Below are positions 42,471-53,535 of a DNA stretch of 64,000 nt, piece by piece (position 1 is the first letter of the stretch; each line of letters starts with the position of its first letter). Location of the stretch: assembly GCF_008639165.1 (NCBI RefSeq), contig NZ_CP029197.1, forward strand, positions 186,001 to 250,000, in the 5' to 3' direction. The notes under the pieces were generated by a model that saw nothing but the letters and a program-made list of their open reading frames with translations, searched no databases and was not told where the DNA came from. The stretch is from Streptomyces venezuelae ATCC 10712 (GTDB lineage: Bacteria > Actinomycetota > Actinomycetes > Streptomycetales > Streptomycetaceae). The translations under genes and the position numbers were made by a program.

Positions 42471-43850
42471 GTGACGCGACCGAGGATTCTCGTGGTGGGC
42501 GCCGGATTCGCCGGGGTCGGCTGCGTACGGCGGCTCGAACGACGCCTCGCGGAGCGGGAGGCGCAGCTCACGCTGCTCTCGCCGTTCTCGTACCAGCTGT
42601 ACCTCCCGCTGCTCCCCCAGGTGGCGGCGGGGGTGCTGACCCCGCAGTCGGTCGCGCTGTCGCTGCGGCGCAGCGAACGGCACCGTACCCGGATCGTGCC
42701 CGGCGGCGTGGTCGGCGTGGACACGGCCGCCAAGGCCTGCGTGGTGCGGACGATCGCCGGCGAGTACGTGACCGAGCCGTACGACCATCTCGTGCTCGCG
42801 CCCGGCAGCGTGACGCGGAGCTTCGACATTCCGGGGCTCGCCGAGCACGCGCGGGGCATGAAGACGCTCGCGGAGGCCGTGTACATCCGCGACCACGTCA
42901 TCGCCCAGCTGGACCTGGCGGACGCGAGCAACGACGAGGAGGAGCGGGCCGCGCGGCTGAGGTTCGTGGTGGTCGGCGGCGGATACGCGGGTACGGAGAC
43001 GGCGGCCTGTCTCCAGCTGCTCACGCACAACGCGGCCAAGCGGTACCCCAGGATCGATCCGAAGCTGATCAAGTGGCACCTGGTCGACATCGCCCCGAAG
43101 CTGATGCCCGAACTGGGCGACAAGCTGGGCGCCGCCGCCCTGGACATCCTGACGAAGCGCGGCATCGAGGTGTCCCTCGGGGTCTCCGTGGCCTCGGTGG
43201 ACGACCAGGCGGTGACGCTCACGGACGGGCGGGTGCTGCCGAGCCGCACGCTGATCTGGACGGCCGGGGTGGCCGCGAGTCCGCTGATCGGCACGGTCGG
43301 CGCGGAGACGTTCCGTGGCCGGCTCGTCGTCTCGCCCGAGATGGCGGTGCCGGGGGTCGACGGAGTGTGGGCGCTGGGCGACGCGGCGGCCGTCCCCGAC
43401 CTCGCGAAGGGCGAGGAGGGCGCGATCTGCCCGCCCACCGCGCAGCACGCGATGCGGCAGGGAAAGGCGCTCGCCGACAACCTGGTCGCGACGCTGCGCG
43501 GCGAGCCGACCCGCCCGTACACCCACAAGGACCTGGGCCTCGTGGTCGACCTCGGCGGTCTCGACGGGGTGTCGAAGCCGCTCGGCGTCGAGCTGCACGG
43601 GGCGCCCGCGCAGGCCGTGGCCCGCGCCTACCACTGGGCGGCGCTGCGGACCAATGTGGCCAAGACCCGGGTGATGACGAACTGGCTGCTGAACGCGGTG
43701 GCCGGGGACGACTTCGTACGGACCGGGTTCCTGGCGGCGAAGTCGGGCACCTTGCGGGACTTCGAGTACACCGACGCGTATCTGACCCCGGAACAGGTCC
43801 GCCTGCACACGGGCGCGTTCCGGGGGACGGTGGGAAGCGGCGGGTCCTGA
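42471..43850 (+). CDS. Type II NADH dehydrogenase-like FAD oxidoreductase
   Basis: The 459-residue product has FAD binding VVGAGFAGVGCVRRLE at residues 8-23, a second Rossmann motif VVVGGGYAGTETA near 165 for NADH and the FAD closure VWALGDAAAVPD near 300. The C-terminal amphipathic region that docks NDH-2 to the membrane is present (HWAALRTNVAKTRVMTNWLL). It passes electrons from NADH to quinone without pumping protons. GTG 42471 follows AGAAGGGCGG. It is a single gene with a hairpin terminator after it, and may be one of several ndh paralogues. Confidence 0.9.
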   Translation: MTRPRILVVGAGFAGVGCVRRLERRLAEREAQLTLLSPFSYQLYLPLLPQVAAGVLTPQSVALSLRRSERHRTRIVPGGVVGVDTAAKACVVRTIAGEYVTEPYDHLVLAPGSVTRSFDIPGLAEHARGMKTLAEAVYIRDHVIAQLDLADASNDEEERAARLRFVVVGGGYAGTETAACLQLLTHNAAKRYPRIDPKLIKWHLVDIAPKLMPELGDKLGAAALDILTKRGIEVSLGVSVASVDDQAVTLTDGRVLPSRTLIWTAGVAASPLIGTVGAETFRGRLVVSPEMAVPGVDGVWALGDAAAVPDLAKGEEGAICPPTAQHAMRQGKALADNLVATLRGEPTRPYTHKDLGLVVDLGGLDGVSKPLGVELHGAPAQAVARAYHWAALRTNVAKTRVMTNWLLNAVAGDDFVRTGFLAAKSGTLRDFEYTDAYLTPEQVRLHTGAFRGTVGSGGS

Positions 43851-43875
43851 CCCCGGGCGCCGGGGCCGGCCGCAC

Positions 43876-43910
43876 GCCGGGTCGAGTCCGGCGGCGGGCC
43901 TCGACCCGGC
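43876..43910. terminator. 11-bp hairpin between convergent genes
   Basis: GCCGGGTCGAG at 43876-43886 pairs exactly with CTCGACCCGGC at 43900-43910 around a 13-base loop, between the NADH dehydrogenase and the lipoprotein genes. Confidence 0.85.
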
Positions 43911-43969
43911 GGCGCCGGCGGGCCCGGCCGACCCGCGGTCCCGGTCCCGCGCCCCCCTCTCCGCCTTCC

Positions 43970-44797
43970 TCAGCGGGCCAGTTCGGGGGCGGGGCCCATG
44001 ACGATCACGGGCTCCCTCGCCGGGTCGAGCGCGCGGATCAGTTCGCGCAGCGACTCGCGTTCCAGGGCCACGCAGGCCTGGGTGGGGCCGCCGTGGTCGA
44101 CGTGGATCCAGACCCCGCCGCCCTTCTCCGCGCCGAGCGGGCGCTCCTTGTCCAGCGGCGTCCTGCCCGGCACCCGGTTGTAGTCGATGGCGACCACGTG
44201 GTCGAAGGAGCCTTCGAGGGACTCGCCGGAGAAGCCCGTACCGCTGATGGCGAACTCCTCGTCCTGGTCGTACGGGAGGCGGGAGCCCGGGTCGGGGAGT
44301 CGCCCGCCCGCGTCACCGAGCCGGAACACCCCGATCGGGGTGCGCAGGTCGCCCGCGGTGTGGTCGGAGGTCCAGCCCTGGAGCGCGTTGTGGGCGGGCC
44401 ACGGGCCGGCGGACTCGGTCCAGCGGCCGCCGGGGTCCCGCTCGTACAGGGTGGCGGTGGAGGTGTTGTCGTCGGCGGTGGCGCCGGTGACGACGAGGGC
44501 CTGGGTGGTGCCGTCGGGGACGAGGGCCTGGGTGACGGGGCCGACGCCGGGGAGCCGGGGGGCGGGGACCGGTGCGGAGGCGAGGGTGTTGGCCGGCTCC
44601 CCCGGCCCGCCGGCCTCGGGAGCGGCGCCGGGCCGGGCTCCTTGGGGGCGGGCGTCACCGGCGGGCGGTGCCGCGGCGGCCGTCCCTGCGGGCGCGGCGG
44701 GGGTGGGGGGCGCGGTGCTCGCGCAGCCGGAGAGCAACAGGGCCGCGCACAGCGTGCCGGCGCCCAGCAGCGCGGGGGCGCCCTTGCGGACGGACAT
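43970..44797 (-). CDS. Lipoprotein with L,D-transpeptidase-like (YkuD-type) domain
   Basis: The 275-residue protein has a lipobox (LLLSGC, Cys25) and an Ala/Pro linker. The C-terminal domain has VVTGATADDNTSTATLYE, RTPIGVFRLGDAG and GGVWIHVDHGGPTQACVAL, where the His and Cys fit the H...GC active-site pattern of L,D-transpeptidase-like hydrolases (with Ala instead of Gly before Cys). Members crosslink peptidoglycan or cut it outside the membrane; Streptomyces has many with a KGHG/TQAC core of unproven activity. ATG 44797 is followed by MSVRKGAPA. No partner gene. Confidence 0.85.
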   Translation of the reverse strand: MSVRKGAPALLGAGTLCAALLLSGCASTAPPTPAAPAGTAAAAPPAGDARPQGARPGAAPEAGGPGEPANTLASAPVPAPRLPGVGPVTQALVPDGTTQALVVTGATADDNTSTATLYERDPGGRWTESAGPWPAHNALQGWTSDHTAGDLRTPIGVFRLGDAGGRLPDPGSRLPYDQDEEFAISGTGFSGESLEGSFDHVVAIDYNRVPGRTPLDKERPLGAEKGGGVWIHVDHGGPTQACVALERESLRELIRALDPAREPVIVMGPAPELAR

Positions 44798-45008
44798 GGA
44801 CGGATCCTTCTGGCCGGGGGCGGTGCTGCGATCCGTACCCGTTCGGCGGCTCCCGCTGCCACGGCACCGGCGCCCTCACCCGTACGGCCGGGGTCTCGCC
44901 CCGGTCGGGGGTCCCGGGCCTGTCGGCCCGGCCCGCCGGGCGCCGGTGCCACGTACCCGCTTCCCAATCCGGTTGACCCGCCGGGCCGGGGGGCGGTTTC
45001 CTGCTCGG

Positions 45009-45464
45009 ATGAACGATCTTCGTATCGAGTGGGCTCGGACCGACGCCCAGCTCGCCGACTGGCGGGCCGTCCACAACACGATCATTCCCACGGCCGTCCT
45101 CTCCCCGGACGAGGTGCGGGAGCGCGCGGGCCGCAACCGGCTGGACGTGGCGTACCTCGGGGACGTCGTGGTCGGCTGTTCGACGGTGCGTCCGCCCGAC
45201 GAGGAGACCGCGGCGGCGACCGTCATCGCGCGGACGCTGCCCGGGTTCCGCGGGCGGGGCGTGGGGACCGCGCTGTACGAGCGGGGGCTCGCGCACGCGC
45301 GGACGCTGAGCGAGGAGGGCGTCGAGACGGTGGTGCAGGCCTCGAACGAGGACGGGCTGCGGTTCGCGCTGGCACGCGGCTTCGTCGAGGTGGAGCGGTA
45401 TCTGCTGCCGGGTGACACCGTGCCGTTCGTGGCGCTGCGGCTGGCCGGCGACGAGCAGATCTGA
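45009..45464 (+). CDS. GNAT acetyltransferase
   Basis: The 151-residue product is one GNAT domain: RIEWARTDAQLADWRAVH at the start, VVGCSTVRPPDEE for strand 4, then the acetyl-CoA loop PGFRGRGVGTALYERGLAH (R-G-R-G-V-G) and EASN-like QASNEDGLRFALARGFVEV. It acetylates an unknown small amine or protein. The 211-base gap upstream holds only the lipoprotein promoter. There is a GGATG start context with a weak ribosome site (CTGCTCGG). Confidence 0.9.
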   Translation: MNDLRIEWARTDAQLADWRAVHNTIIPTAVLSPDEVRERAGRNRLDVAYLGDVVVGCSTVRPPDEETAAATVIARTLPGFRGRGVGTALYERGLAHARTLSEEGVETVVQASNEDGLRFALARGFVEVERYLLPGDTVPFVALRLAGDEQI

Positions 45465-45528
45465 CGATTCGTCAGTTCATCGCGTCACGGGTCTGGGAAC
45501 CTTCGGGGCCCGGCGCTACCCTCCGCGC

Positions 45529-46608
45529 ATGATTCGGACGGTGGTGTGGGGTACCGGAAATGTCGGGCGCGCGGCGATCCGCGCCGTGGACGCCCATCCA
45601 GGGCTTGAACTCGCGGCCGTACTGGTCTCCGACCCGGCGAAGGTCGGCCGGGACGCGGGGCGGCTCGCGGGGCTCGGCCACGACCTCGGGGTCGCGGCCG
45701 TCGACGACGTCGGCGCGGTGCTCGACGCCCGGCCGGGGGCGGTGGTGTACGCGGCTTCCGGCGACACCCGGCCCGACGGCGCGATCGAGGACGTGGCGCG
45801 CGCGGTCCGGTCGGGCGCGGTGGTGGTGACCCCCGCGCTCTACCCGCTGTACGACCAGCGCAACGCGCCGCCCGAGTTCCGCGACCCGATGGTCGCGGCC
45901 GTCGCCGAGGGGGGCGGCTCGCTGTTCGTGTCGGGGGTCGACCCGGGCTGGGGCAACGACGTGCTGCCGCTGCTCGTGAGCGGCCTCGGCAGCACCGTGG
46001 ACGCGATCCGCTGCCAGGAGATCTTCGACTACTCGACGTACGAGCAGGAGGAGTCGGTCCGGGAACTGGTGGGGATGGGCCGGCCGCTGGAGTACGAGCC
46101 GCCGATGCTGTGGCCCTCGGTGCCGACCATGATCTGGGGCGGTCAGATACGTCTGATGGCCCGGGCGCTCGGGGCCGAACTCGACGAGATCCGCGAGACG
46201 ATGGAGCGGCGCCCGCTGGAGTCGACCGTGAAGACCCGGACGATGGGGGTCTTCGAGGCGGGCACGCAGGGGGCGATCCGCTTCGAGGTGCAGGGGATCG
46301 TCGGCGGGGAGCCGCTCCTCGTGATCGAACACGTGACCCGCATCCATCCCTCGTGCGCGCCGGACTGGCCGGTGCCGCCGGACGGGGCGGGGGCGCACCG
46401 GGTGATCGTCGAGGGGAGCCCCCGGATCGAGGTGACGGTCGCGGCGACCGCAGAGGGCGAGAACAGGTCGGCGGGCGGGAACGCGACGGCGGTGGGCCGT
46501 CTGGTCGGGGCGATCGACTGGCTGGTGGCGGCGGAGCCGGGACTGTACGACGCGCTGGACGTGCCGCTGCGTCCGGCGGTCGGGAAGCTGGGAAGGAGAC
46601 CACGGTGA
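45529..46608 (+). CDS. DapB-like NAD(P)-dependent oxidoreductase
   Basis: The 359-residue product has TVVWGTGNVGRAAIRAVDAH near the start, the dinucleotide motif of dihydrodipicolinate-reductase-like proteins, and VSGVDPGWGNDVLPLLVSG in the middle. It resembles actinobacterial homologues called 2,4-diaminopentanoate or dihydrodipicolinate reductase-family proteins, which act on amino-acid or amine substrates; true DapB is shorter (about 250). The next gene, an AhpD-like protein, overlaps by four bases (GTGA), so they are coupled. Substrate unknown. Confidence 0.85.
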   Translation: MIRTVVWGTGNVGRAAIRAVDAHPGLELAAVLVSDPAKVGRDAGRLAGLGHDLGVAAVDDVGAVLDARPGAVVYAASGDTRPDGAIEDVARAVRSGAVVVTPALYPLYDQRNAPPEFRDPMVAAVAEGGGSLFVSGVDPGWGNDVLPLLVSGLGSTVDAIRCQEIFDYSTYEQEESVRELVGMGRPLEYEPPMLWPSVPTMIWGGQIRLMARALGAELDEIRETMERRPLESTVKTRTMGVFEAGTQGAIRFEVQGIVGGEPLLVIEHVTRIHPSCAPDWPVPPDGAGAHRVIVEGSPRIEVTVAATAEGENRSAGGNATAVGRLVGAIDWLVAAEPGLYDALDVPLRPAVGKLGRRPR

Positions 46609-47093
46609 TCATCGACATTCCCGAGGGCCAGGAGCCGATCGGGTACGTGTGGGGCGACATGGTCCCGGAGATCGGGACGGCGGCGGCGAACTTCTCGCTG
46701 TCGGTGTACGCGCACACGACGCTGGGGCTGCGCGAGTTCGAGGCGGCGCGGCTGCGGATCGCGCAGATCAACGGCTGCGGGTTCTGCCTGGACTGGCGCA
46801 CCGACCGGGACGGGGTGAAGGTCGAGGAGGGCTTCGACGAGCTCGTGGCGGCGTGGCGGGAGACGGAGGTCTCGGAGGCCTTCGACGAGCGGACGCGGCT
46901 CGCGGCGGAGTACGCCGAGCGGTACGCGCTGGACCATCACGGTCTGGACGAGGAGTTCTGGGAGCGGATGACGGCCCGGTACAGCCAAGCGGAGATCGTG
47001 GAGCTGACGATGAGTCTGGGGTCGTGGCTGGCGTTCGGGCGGCTCAACCGGGTCCTCGGGCTCGACGAGGTGTGCGTCCTGCCGACGCACTGA
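46605..47093 (+). CDS. Carboxymuconolactone decarboxylase / AhpD-family protein
   Basis: The 162-residue product has the AhpD-type CxxC in NGCGFCLDWRTDRDG near residue 60, an upstream Glu region (LREFEAARLRIAQ) and a helical C half. Such proteins act as alkylhydroperoxidases or decarboxylases. GTG 46605 overlaps the DapB-like stop; GGAAGGAGA is its ribosome site. The pairing with a reductase suggests a redox step in one pathway, but no substrate is visible. A strong hairpin follows. Confidence 0.9.
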   Translation: MIIDIPEGQEPIGYVWGDMVPEIGTAAANFSLSVYAHTTLGLREFEAARLRIAQINGCGFCLDWRTDRDGVKVEEGFDELVAAWRETEVSEAFDERTRLAAEYAERYALDHHGLDEEFWERMTARYSQAEIVELTMSLGSWLAFGRLNRVLGLDEVCVLPTH

Positions 47094-47104
47094 GCGCGGC
47101 GCGG

Positions 47105-47142
47105 GGGAAGGGCCGGCCGGTGGTCACCGGCCGGCCCTTCCC
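47105..47142. terminator. Perfect 18-bp hairpin
   Basis: Arms 47105-47122 and 47125-47142 are exact reverse complements around GT. It serves the convergent AhpD-like and cholesterol oxidase genes. Confidence 0.93.
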
Positions 47143-47189
47143 GTGCGCCGCGCTCGTGGGTGGCGCCGTGCCCGTAGCGCCGTTCGGGC

Positions 47190-49692
<2,503 letters not shown>

Positions 49693-49765
49693 GCGTGGCC
49701 TCCTCGGCTCCGGATGCGTGGGGTGTGAACCCGTCACCGTACCCGGGGCCGAGGGGGCGGAGAGG

Positions 49766-51199
49766 TCAGGCGAGGGCGGCCCCGGGGGCGCCGGTGAGAC
49801 GCTCCGGGGTGAGGAGCTCGGCGAGCCGCTCGGCGGGCAGCAGGCCCTTCTCCAGGGTGAGTTCGACGACCCCGCGCCCGGTGGCGAGCGCCTCCTGCGC
49901 GATGGCCGTGGCGGCGGTGTAGCCGAGGTGCGGGTTGAGCGCGGTGGCCAGGCCGATGGAGTTCTCCACGGCCGCCCGGAGCGCCTCGGTGTTGGCGGTG
50001 ATGCCGCTGACGCAGCGCTCGGCGAGGGTCAGGCAGGCGGCGCGCAGGGAGAGCAGGCTCTTCGACAGGGCGTGGAAGATGACCGGTTCGAAGGCGTTGA
50101 GCTGGAGCTGTCCGGCCTCGGCGGCCATGGTGATGGTGATGTCGTTGCCGATCACCTCGAAGGCGACCTGGTTGACGACCTCGGGGATCACCGGGTTGAC
50201 CTTGCCCGGCATGATGCTCGAACCGGCCTGGACCGGCGGCAGGTTGATCTCGTTCAGGCCCGCGCGCGGCCCGGAGGAGAGCAGCCGCAGGTCGTTGCAG
50301 GTCTTGGAGAGCTTGACCGCGATGCGCTTGAGGACCCCGGACAGCTGGACGAAGGCGCCGCAGTCCTGGGTGGCCTCGATGAGGTTGGCGGAGGTGACGA
50401 GCGGCAGGCCGGTGAGCTCGGCGAGGTTGCGGCGGGCGGTCTCGGCGTAGCCGGGGGCGGCGTTGAGGCCGGTGCCGATGGCGGTGGCGCCGAGGTTGAT
50501 CTCGTGGATGAGCTCGACGGCCTCGGCGAGCCGGCTGCGGTCCTCCTCCAGCATCACGGCGTACGTGGAGAACTCCTGGCCCAGGGTCATGGGCACGGCG
50601 TCCTGGAGCTGGGTGCGGCCCATCTTGACGACGTCGCGGAACTCCAGGGCCTTGGCGGCGAAGGCGTCCTGGAGCACGGCCATGGCGAGGAGGAGTTCGC
50701 GGGCCGCCCCGATCGCCGCGATGCGGATCGCGGTCGGGTAGACGTCGTTGGTGGACTGGCCCAGGTTGACGTCCTCGTTGGGGTGGAGACGGTGGTAGTC
50801 GCCCTTGGCGTGGCCGAGGAGTTCCAGCGCGCGGTTGGCGACGACCTCGTTGGCGTTCATGTTGGTGGAGGTGCCCGCGCCGCCCTGGACGACGTCGACG
50901 ACGAACTGCTCGTGGAGCTGTCCGGTACGGATCTCCCGGCAGGCGCCGGCGATGGCGGCGGCCTTGTCGGCGGGGAGCAGGCCCAGTTCCTCGTTGGCGC
51001 GGGCGGCGGCCTCCTTGACGGCGGCGAGCGCGTCGATCAGCAGCGGGTAGACGGAGATCGGGGTGCCGGTGACGGTGAAGTTCTCGGTGGCGCGCAGGGT
51101 GTGGACGCCCCAGTAGGCGTCGGCGGGGACGTCCCGGTCGCCGAGCAGGTCGTGCTCGCGACGGACGGGAGCGGGGTGCGGGGCGGGAGCGGGAAGCAT
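49766..51199 (-). CDS. aspA: Aspartate ammonia-lyase
   Basis: The 477-residue product has the fumarase/aspartase signature GSSIMPGKVNPVIPE, with the catalytic Ser loop, and family landmarks STNDVYPTAIRIAA, GMNVNE-like STNMNANEVVANRALE and TALNPHLGYTAA. It begins with REHDLLGDRDVPADAYWGVH as aspartase does. It deaminates L-aspartate to fumarate and ammonia as a tetramer. It lies downstream of the asparaginase gene on the same strand with a 420-base gap holding hairpins and no gene. Confidence 0.93.
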   Translation of the reverse strand: MLPAPAPHPAPVRREHDLLGDRDVPADAYWGVHTLRATENFTVTGTPISVYPLLIDALAAVKEAAARANEELGLLPADKAAAIAGACREIRTGQLHEQFVVDVVQGGAGTSTNMNANEVVANRALELLGHAKGDYHRLHPNEDVNLGQSTNDVYPTAIRIAAIGAARELLLAMAVLQDAFAAKALEFRDVVKMGRTQLQDAVPMTLGQEFSTYAVMLEEDRSRLAEAVELIHEINLGATAIGTGLNAAPGYAETARRNLAELTGLPLVTSANLIEATQDCGAFVQLSGVLKRIAVKLSKTCNDLRLLSSGPRAGLNEINLPPVQAGSSIMPGKVNPVIPEVVNQVAFEVIGNDITITMAAEAGQLQLNAFEPVIFHALSKSLLSLRAACLTLAERCVSGITANTEALRAAVENSIGLATALNPHLGYTAATAIAQEALATGRGVVELTLEKGLLPAERLAELLTPERLTGAPGAALA

Positions 51200-51449
51200 G
51201 GTTGCCGTCCTTGAACGAGGGGGCCTGCGGGGAGGGTGGGCTGGGTGGTACGTGGGGGGCGCGCCCGGCCGGCGGGGCGTCGGGACGGCGCCGGGCTGAG
51301 GGCCGTACGAGGGGTACGGCCGGCCCGTGGACGACGGCCGCGCGGCAGGCGTACGGCGGGTGCCGCGGGTGCGGCGGACCCGGGATGCGTACCGCGCGTA
51401 CGGGGTCTACGGCGGGGCCGGTCGGCGTGGCGGGTCCGGGCGGGGAGCC

Positions 51450-51525
51450 GTGCCGCAGTGGCACCACGGAGCTTCGGGCTCGCGGAGCACTGTGCCGCGG
51501 CACCGCGACAGCCCTGGTGTCGCGG
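51450..51525. repeat. Three short hairpins in the aspA leader region
   Basis: GTGCC-N5-GGCAC (51450-51464), the perfect 12-mer GTGCCGCGGCAC (51492-51503) and CCGCGACA-N7-TGTCGCGG (51503-51525) lie in the 420-base gap 51200-51619 between aspA and the asparaginase gene. No gene is supported in that gap. They may be leader structure or operators of aspA. Confidence 0.55.
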
Positions 51526-51561
51526 AGCCGTGAGGCCGCCGCGCCTCGGTGGGGTTGGGCT

Positions 51562-51602
51562 CCGGCTCGCGGGAGGGCGGGAGGGCGCCGCCCGCGAGCC
51601 GG
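51562..51602. terminator. 12-bp hairpin after the asparaginase gene
   Basis: CCGGCTCGCGGG at 51562-51573 pairs exactly with CCCGCGAGCCGG at 51591-51602, 18 bases past the asparaginase stop on the minus strand. This separates asparaginase transcription from aspA. Confidence 0.85.
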
Positions 51603-51619
51603 GGTTCGGGGGGCGCCGG

Positions 51620-52741
51620 TCAGGCGCGGGCGGCGACGGCCGAGGCCGAGCGGGAGCCGCCGGTGGCGAGGGCCGGTTCGGCGCGGACCGGTCCGTCGAG
51701 GAGCCGGCGCAGCAGGGCGGTGCTGCGGGCGGGGTCGCCCGCACCGGTGCCGCCGTCGGCGAGGAGGGTCGCGAGGACGGCGATCCGCGCCTGGGCGGCA
51801 CGGAGGGTGCCGGTGAGCAGGGCCCCGGCGGCGACGAGGTCGACGGCGCCGCCGCCCGTGTAGATCTCGGCGAGCGGTCCGGCGGGGACACGGGTGGTCA
51901 CGGCGACGAGGACGCCCTGGGCGACCGCGTCGGCGACGGCGGCGGCGATCTCCGGGGTGGCGTTGCCTGCGCCGGTGGCGACCAGGACGATGCCGCGCGA
52001 TCCGGCGGCGACGGCCGCGTTCAGGAGGAAGGGGTCGCCGTCGGAGTGGTGGGTGATGATGTCGACCCGGGGCAGCGGCACGGCGTCGGGGCCGGTCGCG
52101 CCGGGAACCGCCGTGTGGGCGGCGGCGGGCAGGGGCAGCGGCGTCGGGCGCTCCGGCTGTCGCTCGATGTCGACGCGGGAGAAGCCGACGCGGCCCAGGC
52201 GCTCGGCCGAGGGGTCGGAGAAGGCGTCGGCGGCGAGCGTCTGGGTCTTGACGGTGCCGCGGGCGGCGTGGACGCGCCCGTCGAACACGACCAGGACGCC
52301 GAGGTCGCTGACGGAGGAGGCGACCTGGAGCGCGTCGTACAGGTTGCCGGGGCCGTCCCCGTCTCCGGTGCCGAAGGGGCGCTGGGCGCCGGTGAGGACG
52401 ACCGGGCGGTTGTCGGTGTGGTGGAGGTCCAGGAAGAAGGCGGTCTCTTCGAGGGTGTCGGTGCCGTGGGTGATCACGATGCCGTCGACGCCGGGGTCGG
52501 CGAAGGTCTCGTGGACGGTGCGCAGCAGGGCGAGCTGGTGGGCCGCGGTCATGCGGGAGCTGTTGACGTTGAAGAGGTCGACGACCTCGACGGTGACGCC
52601 CTCGGGGAGGGGGGCGGTGGCGAGCACGTCGTCGCCGGAGGCGTCGGCCGCGTAGCCGGTGCCCTGCCAGCGGCTGGCGATCGTGCCGCCTGTGCTGATG
52701 ACGACGATCCGGCGCGCTCCCCCGTCGTTCGTCCGCTTCAT
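51620..52741 (-). CDS. L-asparaginase
   Basis: The 373-residue product has both asparaginase signatures: VVISTGGTIASR (Thr17/Thr20 region) and GIVITHGTDTLEETAFFLD (Thr-Asp pair). It hydrolyses asparagine to aspartate and ammonia. There is no signal peptide; residues 1-10 are polar, so it is cytoplasmic (type I-like). The last 80 residues are Ala/Gly-rich. It is divergent from an Lrp regulator with repeated ATTGCG elements between. The next gene on its strand, aspA, continues the breakdown to fumarate. Confidence 0.93.
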   Translation of the reverse strand: MKRTNDGGARRIVVISTGGTIASRWQGTGYAADASGDDVLATAPLPEGVTVEVVDLFNVNSSRMTAAHQLALLRTVHETFADPGVDGIVITHGTDTLEETAFFLDLHHTDNRPVVLTGAQRPFGTGDGDGPGNLYDALQVASSVSDLGVLVVFDGRVHAARGTVKTQTLAADAFSDPSAERLGRVGFSRVDIERQPERPTPLPLPAAAHTAVPGATGPDAVPLPRVDIITHHSDGDPFLLNAAVAAGSRGIVLVATGAGNATPEIAAAVADAVAQGVLVAVTTRVPAGPLAEIYTGGGAVDLVAAGALLTGTLRAAQARIAVLATLLADGGTGAGDPARSTALLRRLLDGPVRAEPALATGGSRSASAVAARA

Positions 52742-52800
52742 GCCTGCCGTCCTTACTCCGTACCGAAATCGTGCTGCGCCGCAACGATAGGACAGGAGGC

Positions 52801-52859
52801 GCGCAAGGCGATTGCGAAATGGTCCGCAGAATTGTTTCAGCGTGGTAGATAATTGCGCC
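52801..52859. promoter_or_regulatory. Divergent promoter with repeated ATTGCG elements
   Basis: ATTGCG occurs at 52811-52816 and 52852-52857, 41 bases apart, with GCGCAA at 52801. TAGATA (52846-52851) lies 9 bases before the ATG of the Lrp gene and would give a leaderless or nearly leaderless mRNA. The repeats are candidates for the Lrp protein's own sites. Confidence 0.55.
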
Positions 52860-53324
52860 ATGGACCGAATTGATCTCCACATCTTGCGCGAGCTCCAGAA
52901 CGACGGTCGGCTGAGCAACCAGGAGCTGGCCCAGCGGGTCGGCCTCAGCCCCTCCCCCTGCCTGCGCCGGGTGCGCCAGCTGGAGCAGGACGGGGTGATC
53001 CGGGGCTACCGGGCGATCATCGATCCGGAGGCGGTGGGGCGCGGCTTCGAGGTGCTCGTCTCGGTCGAGGTGCGGCGGGACCGGGAGACGGTGGAGGCCT
53101 TCGAGGAGGCGCTCCAGGACGTGCCGGACGTCATCGAGGCGTACCGGCTGTTCGGCAGCCCCGGCTGCCTGCTGCGGATCGCGGTGGCCGACCTCGCGGC
53201 GTACGAGCGGCTGTGGATCGAGCGGCTGACGACTCTGACCGGGGTCACCGAGGTGAACTCGCAGATCATCATGAAGCGGATCAAGGAGCCGAAGGGGATG
53301 CCGGTGGACGTGCGGGGCAACTGA
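52860..53324 (+). CDS. Lrp/AsnC-family regulator
   Basis: The 154-residue protein has an N-terminal HTH (LHILRELQNDGRLSNQELAQ, then RVGLSPSPCLRRVRQLE) and a RAM ligand domain with VLVSVEVRRDRETVEAFEEA, YRLFGSPGCLLRIAVAD and EVNSQIIMKRIKE. ATG 52860 is the natural start for the family. It is divergent from asparaginase, and by position probably senses asparagine, aspartate or a related amino acid to control asparaginase, and perhaps aspA. Confidence 0.93.
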   Translation: MDRIDLHILRELQNDGRLSNQELAQRVGLSPSPCLRRVRQLEQDGVIRGYRAIIDPEAVGRGFEVLVSVEVRRDRETVEAFEEALQDVPDVIEAYRLFGSPGCLLRIAVADLAAYERLWIERLTTLTGVTEVNSQIIMKRIKEPKGMPVDVRGN

Positions 53325-53366
53325 CCCCGAAGAGGCACCCCTGTCCGGAAACTGATGCCCCGTCAA

Positions 53367-53400
53367 CGGTTCCTCCGTATGCGAGAACGTCATGGAACCG
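53367..53400. promoter_or_regulatory. CGGTTCC inverted repeat upstream of the nuclease gene
   Basis: CGGTTCC (53367-53373) faces GGAACCG (53394-53400), centres about 27 bases apart, with another CGGTTAC near 53410. It lies in the 211-base gap before the secreted endonuclease gene. A regulator site is possible. Confidence 0.35.
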
Positions 53401-53535
53401 CCTTCTCCCGGTTACACAGGCATCCGCTCGGCTGTGCGACGCTCCCGGCAACCACCAGTCAACACGCGTAGAACACGGTGCCGTTCGGGCGGCCGCCGTG
53501 CCCCGACGCGTGTCCTCCCCGGGAAAGGGCCCCCC

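Noticed and set aside
51200..51619. A gene in the 420-base gap upstream of aspA
   Set aside because: Frames here have no ribosome site or recognisable motif; the gap holds hairpins and a terminator.
49734..53393. A 1219-codon open frame on the minus strand
   Set aside because: It spans aspA, asparaginase and parts of the Lrp gene in another frame, with Arg/Pro-rich composition. Long stop-free shadows are normal at this G+C.
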